Shown piece by piece: positions 5,451 to 5,976 of a DNA stretch of 5,976 bases. Origin of the DNA: Planctomycetota bacterium (GTDB lineage: Bacteria > Planctomycetota > Planctomycetia > Planctomycetales > Planctomycetaceae); the NCBI GenBank assembly GCA_024278285.1, contig JAJRTM010000424.1, forward strand, positions 1 to 5,976, in the 5' to 3' direction. The notes beneath the pieces were generated by a model. That model was not told where the DNA came from. It ran no database searches and worked only from the letters and a program-made list of their open reading frames with translations. The position numbers were made by a program, and so were the translations under genes. Numbering within the stretch: the stretch's first letter is position 1; the number at the start of each line of letters is the position of its first letter.

Positions 5451-5843
5451 TTACGCGGCTATTCCAACACGATTTTCGAGGTGTACAATCCGTTGTTCGT
5501 GATCGGTTTTGGAATCTTTCAAAACCTCAATCTCTTCACGGTTCGCTCCCAGAAGATCGTGCCGGATGTTTTCAGCAACTACATCGAAATGCCGGATGAT
5601 TTCATCTTTCCATTCTTTATTTGCATCGTACAAATTACGAATAGCAACATTAAGATGTTGAAGATCCGTTTTCATGGAATTAACATCCGTTTTCAAAACA
5701 GTCACATCAGATTTCAATGTGCTGACATCATCCTTTAATATACTGACATCAGATTTCAAAATAGTGACGTCATCCTTTAAGATGCTCACATCTGACTTCA
5801 AAGAGGTAATATCTCCTTTCATAGTTTTGATATCATTTTTCAT
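5451..5843 (-). CDS. Coiled-coil heptad-repeat protein
   Basis: 130 residues from the first in-frame ATG (5843). The frame extends back to a TTG at 5876, and an alternative ATG lies at 5822. None of the three has a clear ribosome-binding site. Residues 8-63 are eight gap-free heptads of the form LKSDVSI or LKDDVTI, with Leu and Val at the d and a positions: a textbook coiled coil that should make a rod or oligomer. Residues 64-130 are another helical part without exact repeats (EWKDEIIRHFDVVAENIRHD, then EEIEVLKDSKTDHEQRIVHL, ending ENRVGIAA), a C-terminus seen in small coiled-coil proteins of many bacteria as I recall. There is no signal peptide or membrane segment. Function unknown; a scaffold or oligomerisation role is inferred. 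Confidence 0.75.
   Translation of the reverse strand: MKNDIKTMKGDITSLKSDVSILKDDVTILKSDVSILKDDVSTLKSDVTVLKTDVNSMKTDLQHLNVAIRNLYDANKEWKDEIIRHFDVVAENIRHDLLGANREEIEVLKDSKTDHEQRIVHLENRVGIAA
5655..5822 (-). repeat. 21-bp coding repeats (eight heptads) with 42-bp alternation
   Basis: The heptads are repeated at DNA level. Units encoding LKSDV and LKDDV alternate, giving a 42-bp super-period best kept between about 5720 and 5805 (for example CTGACATCATCCTTTAATAT, then CTGACATCAGATTTCAAAAT on plus). Such arrays expand and shrink by slippage or unequal crossing-over, so copy number is likely to vary between strains. Confidence 0.8.
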
Positions 5844-5868
5844 AGAACAAAAGGGTACATGATAAAAT

Positions 5869-5883
5869 AGTTGCAACGCAACT
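5869..5883. promoter_or_regulatory. Hairpin AGTTGC-AAC-GCAACT upstream of the coiled-coil gene
   Basis: A 6-bp stem with a 3-base loop, followed on the plus strand by TTTT (5884-5887). On plus it resembles a weak terminator, but no plus-strand gene precedes it. On minus it lies 25-40 bases upstream of the ATG at 5843 and could be an operator or leader hairpin. Nothing else is recognised in 5884-5976, the last stretch of the window. Confidence 0.3.
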
Positions 5884-5976
5884 TTTTAATCCACACTGAA
5901 TGAATCGTCTGACGTCCCCTGATTGAACCGTCAATATTCATCCAAATATGGCTGCCTAAAACAAAAGGAAAGTTGA

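Noticed and set aside
5674..5862. Plus-strand frame of regular VLTSDFK-like repeats
   Set aside because: It is the antisense image of the heptad repeats; the minus frame gives a proper coiled coil and has a terminator after its stop.

Overview
The window looks like a planctomycete chromosome of moderate GC. The main evidence is the first gene, a DUF1549/DUF1553 (PSCyt2/PSD1) protein with a CxxCH motif, a family greatly expanded in Planctomycetes. The small-gene style of the rest also fits. A Gimesia-like or related Planctomycetia member is plausible, but no marker in the window fixes the genus.

Layout. Positions 1-2175 (+) are the 3' part of the DUF1549/DUF1553 gene. Positions 2176-2343 are a short intergenic stretch packed with repeats. 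It holds CGTTAGG heptamers and a pair of inverted REP-like hairpins, each preceded by GTAG, whose stems differ by compensatory changes. All convincing genes from 2344 to the right edge lie on the minus strand and look like one end of an integrated mobile island. In minus-strand transcription order they are: a coiled-coil heptad-repeat protein (5451-5843), a small CxxC/CxxC protein (5038-5241), a weak candidate for a short protein with a C-terminal membrane helix (4676-4903), an 89-residue protein that may be PC4-like (4061-4330), an excisionase-like HTH protein (3768-3971) and a tyrosine recombinase (2344-3705) whose 3' end meets the repeat-rich junction.

Two features are the most interesting. 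First, a 61-bp element occurs twice in the same orientation, at 4554-4614 and 5339-5399, with 56 of 61 positions identical and all five differences transitions. Each copy sits just past a terminator-like hairpin of one minus-strand unit and upstream of the next unit. The two genes nearest downstream also share the same ribosome-binding context, GAAAGGT ending nine bases before ATG. This looks like a duplicated control or mobility element that drives or carries small cargo genes beside the int/xis pair. Second, the leader of the 89-residue gene can fold into four consecutive hairpins (4407-4546).

Inference on how it works together: the recombinase and the HTH protein would integrate and excise the island. 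The small proteins would be cargo or accessory DNA/RNA-binding factors. The repeats at the integrase 3' end may be part of the attachment site. The other end of the island is not in the window.
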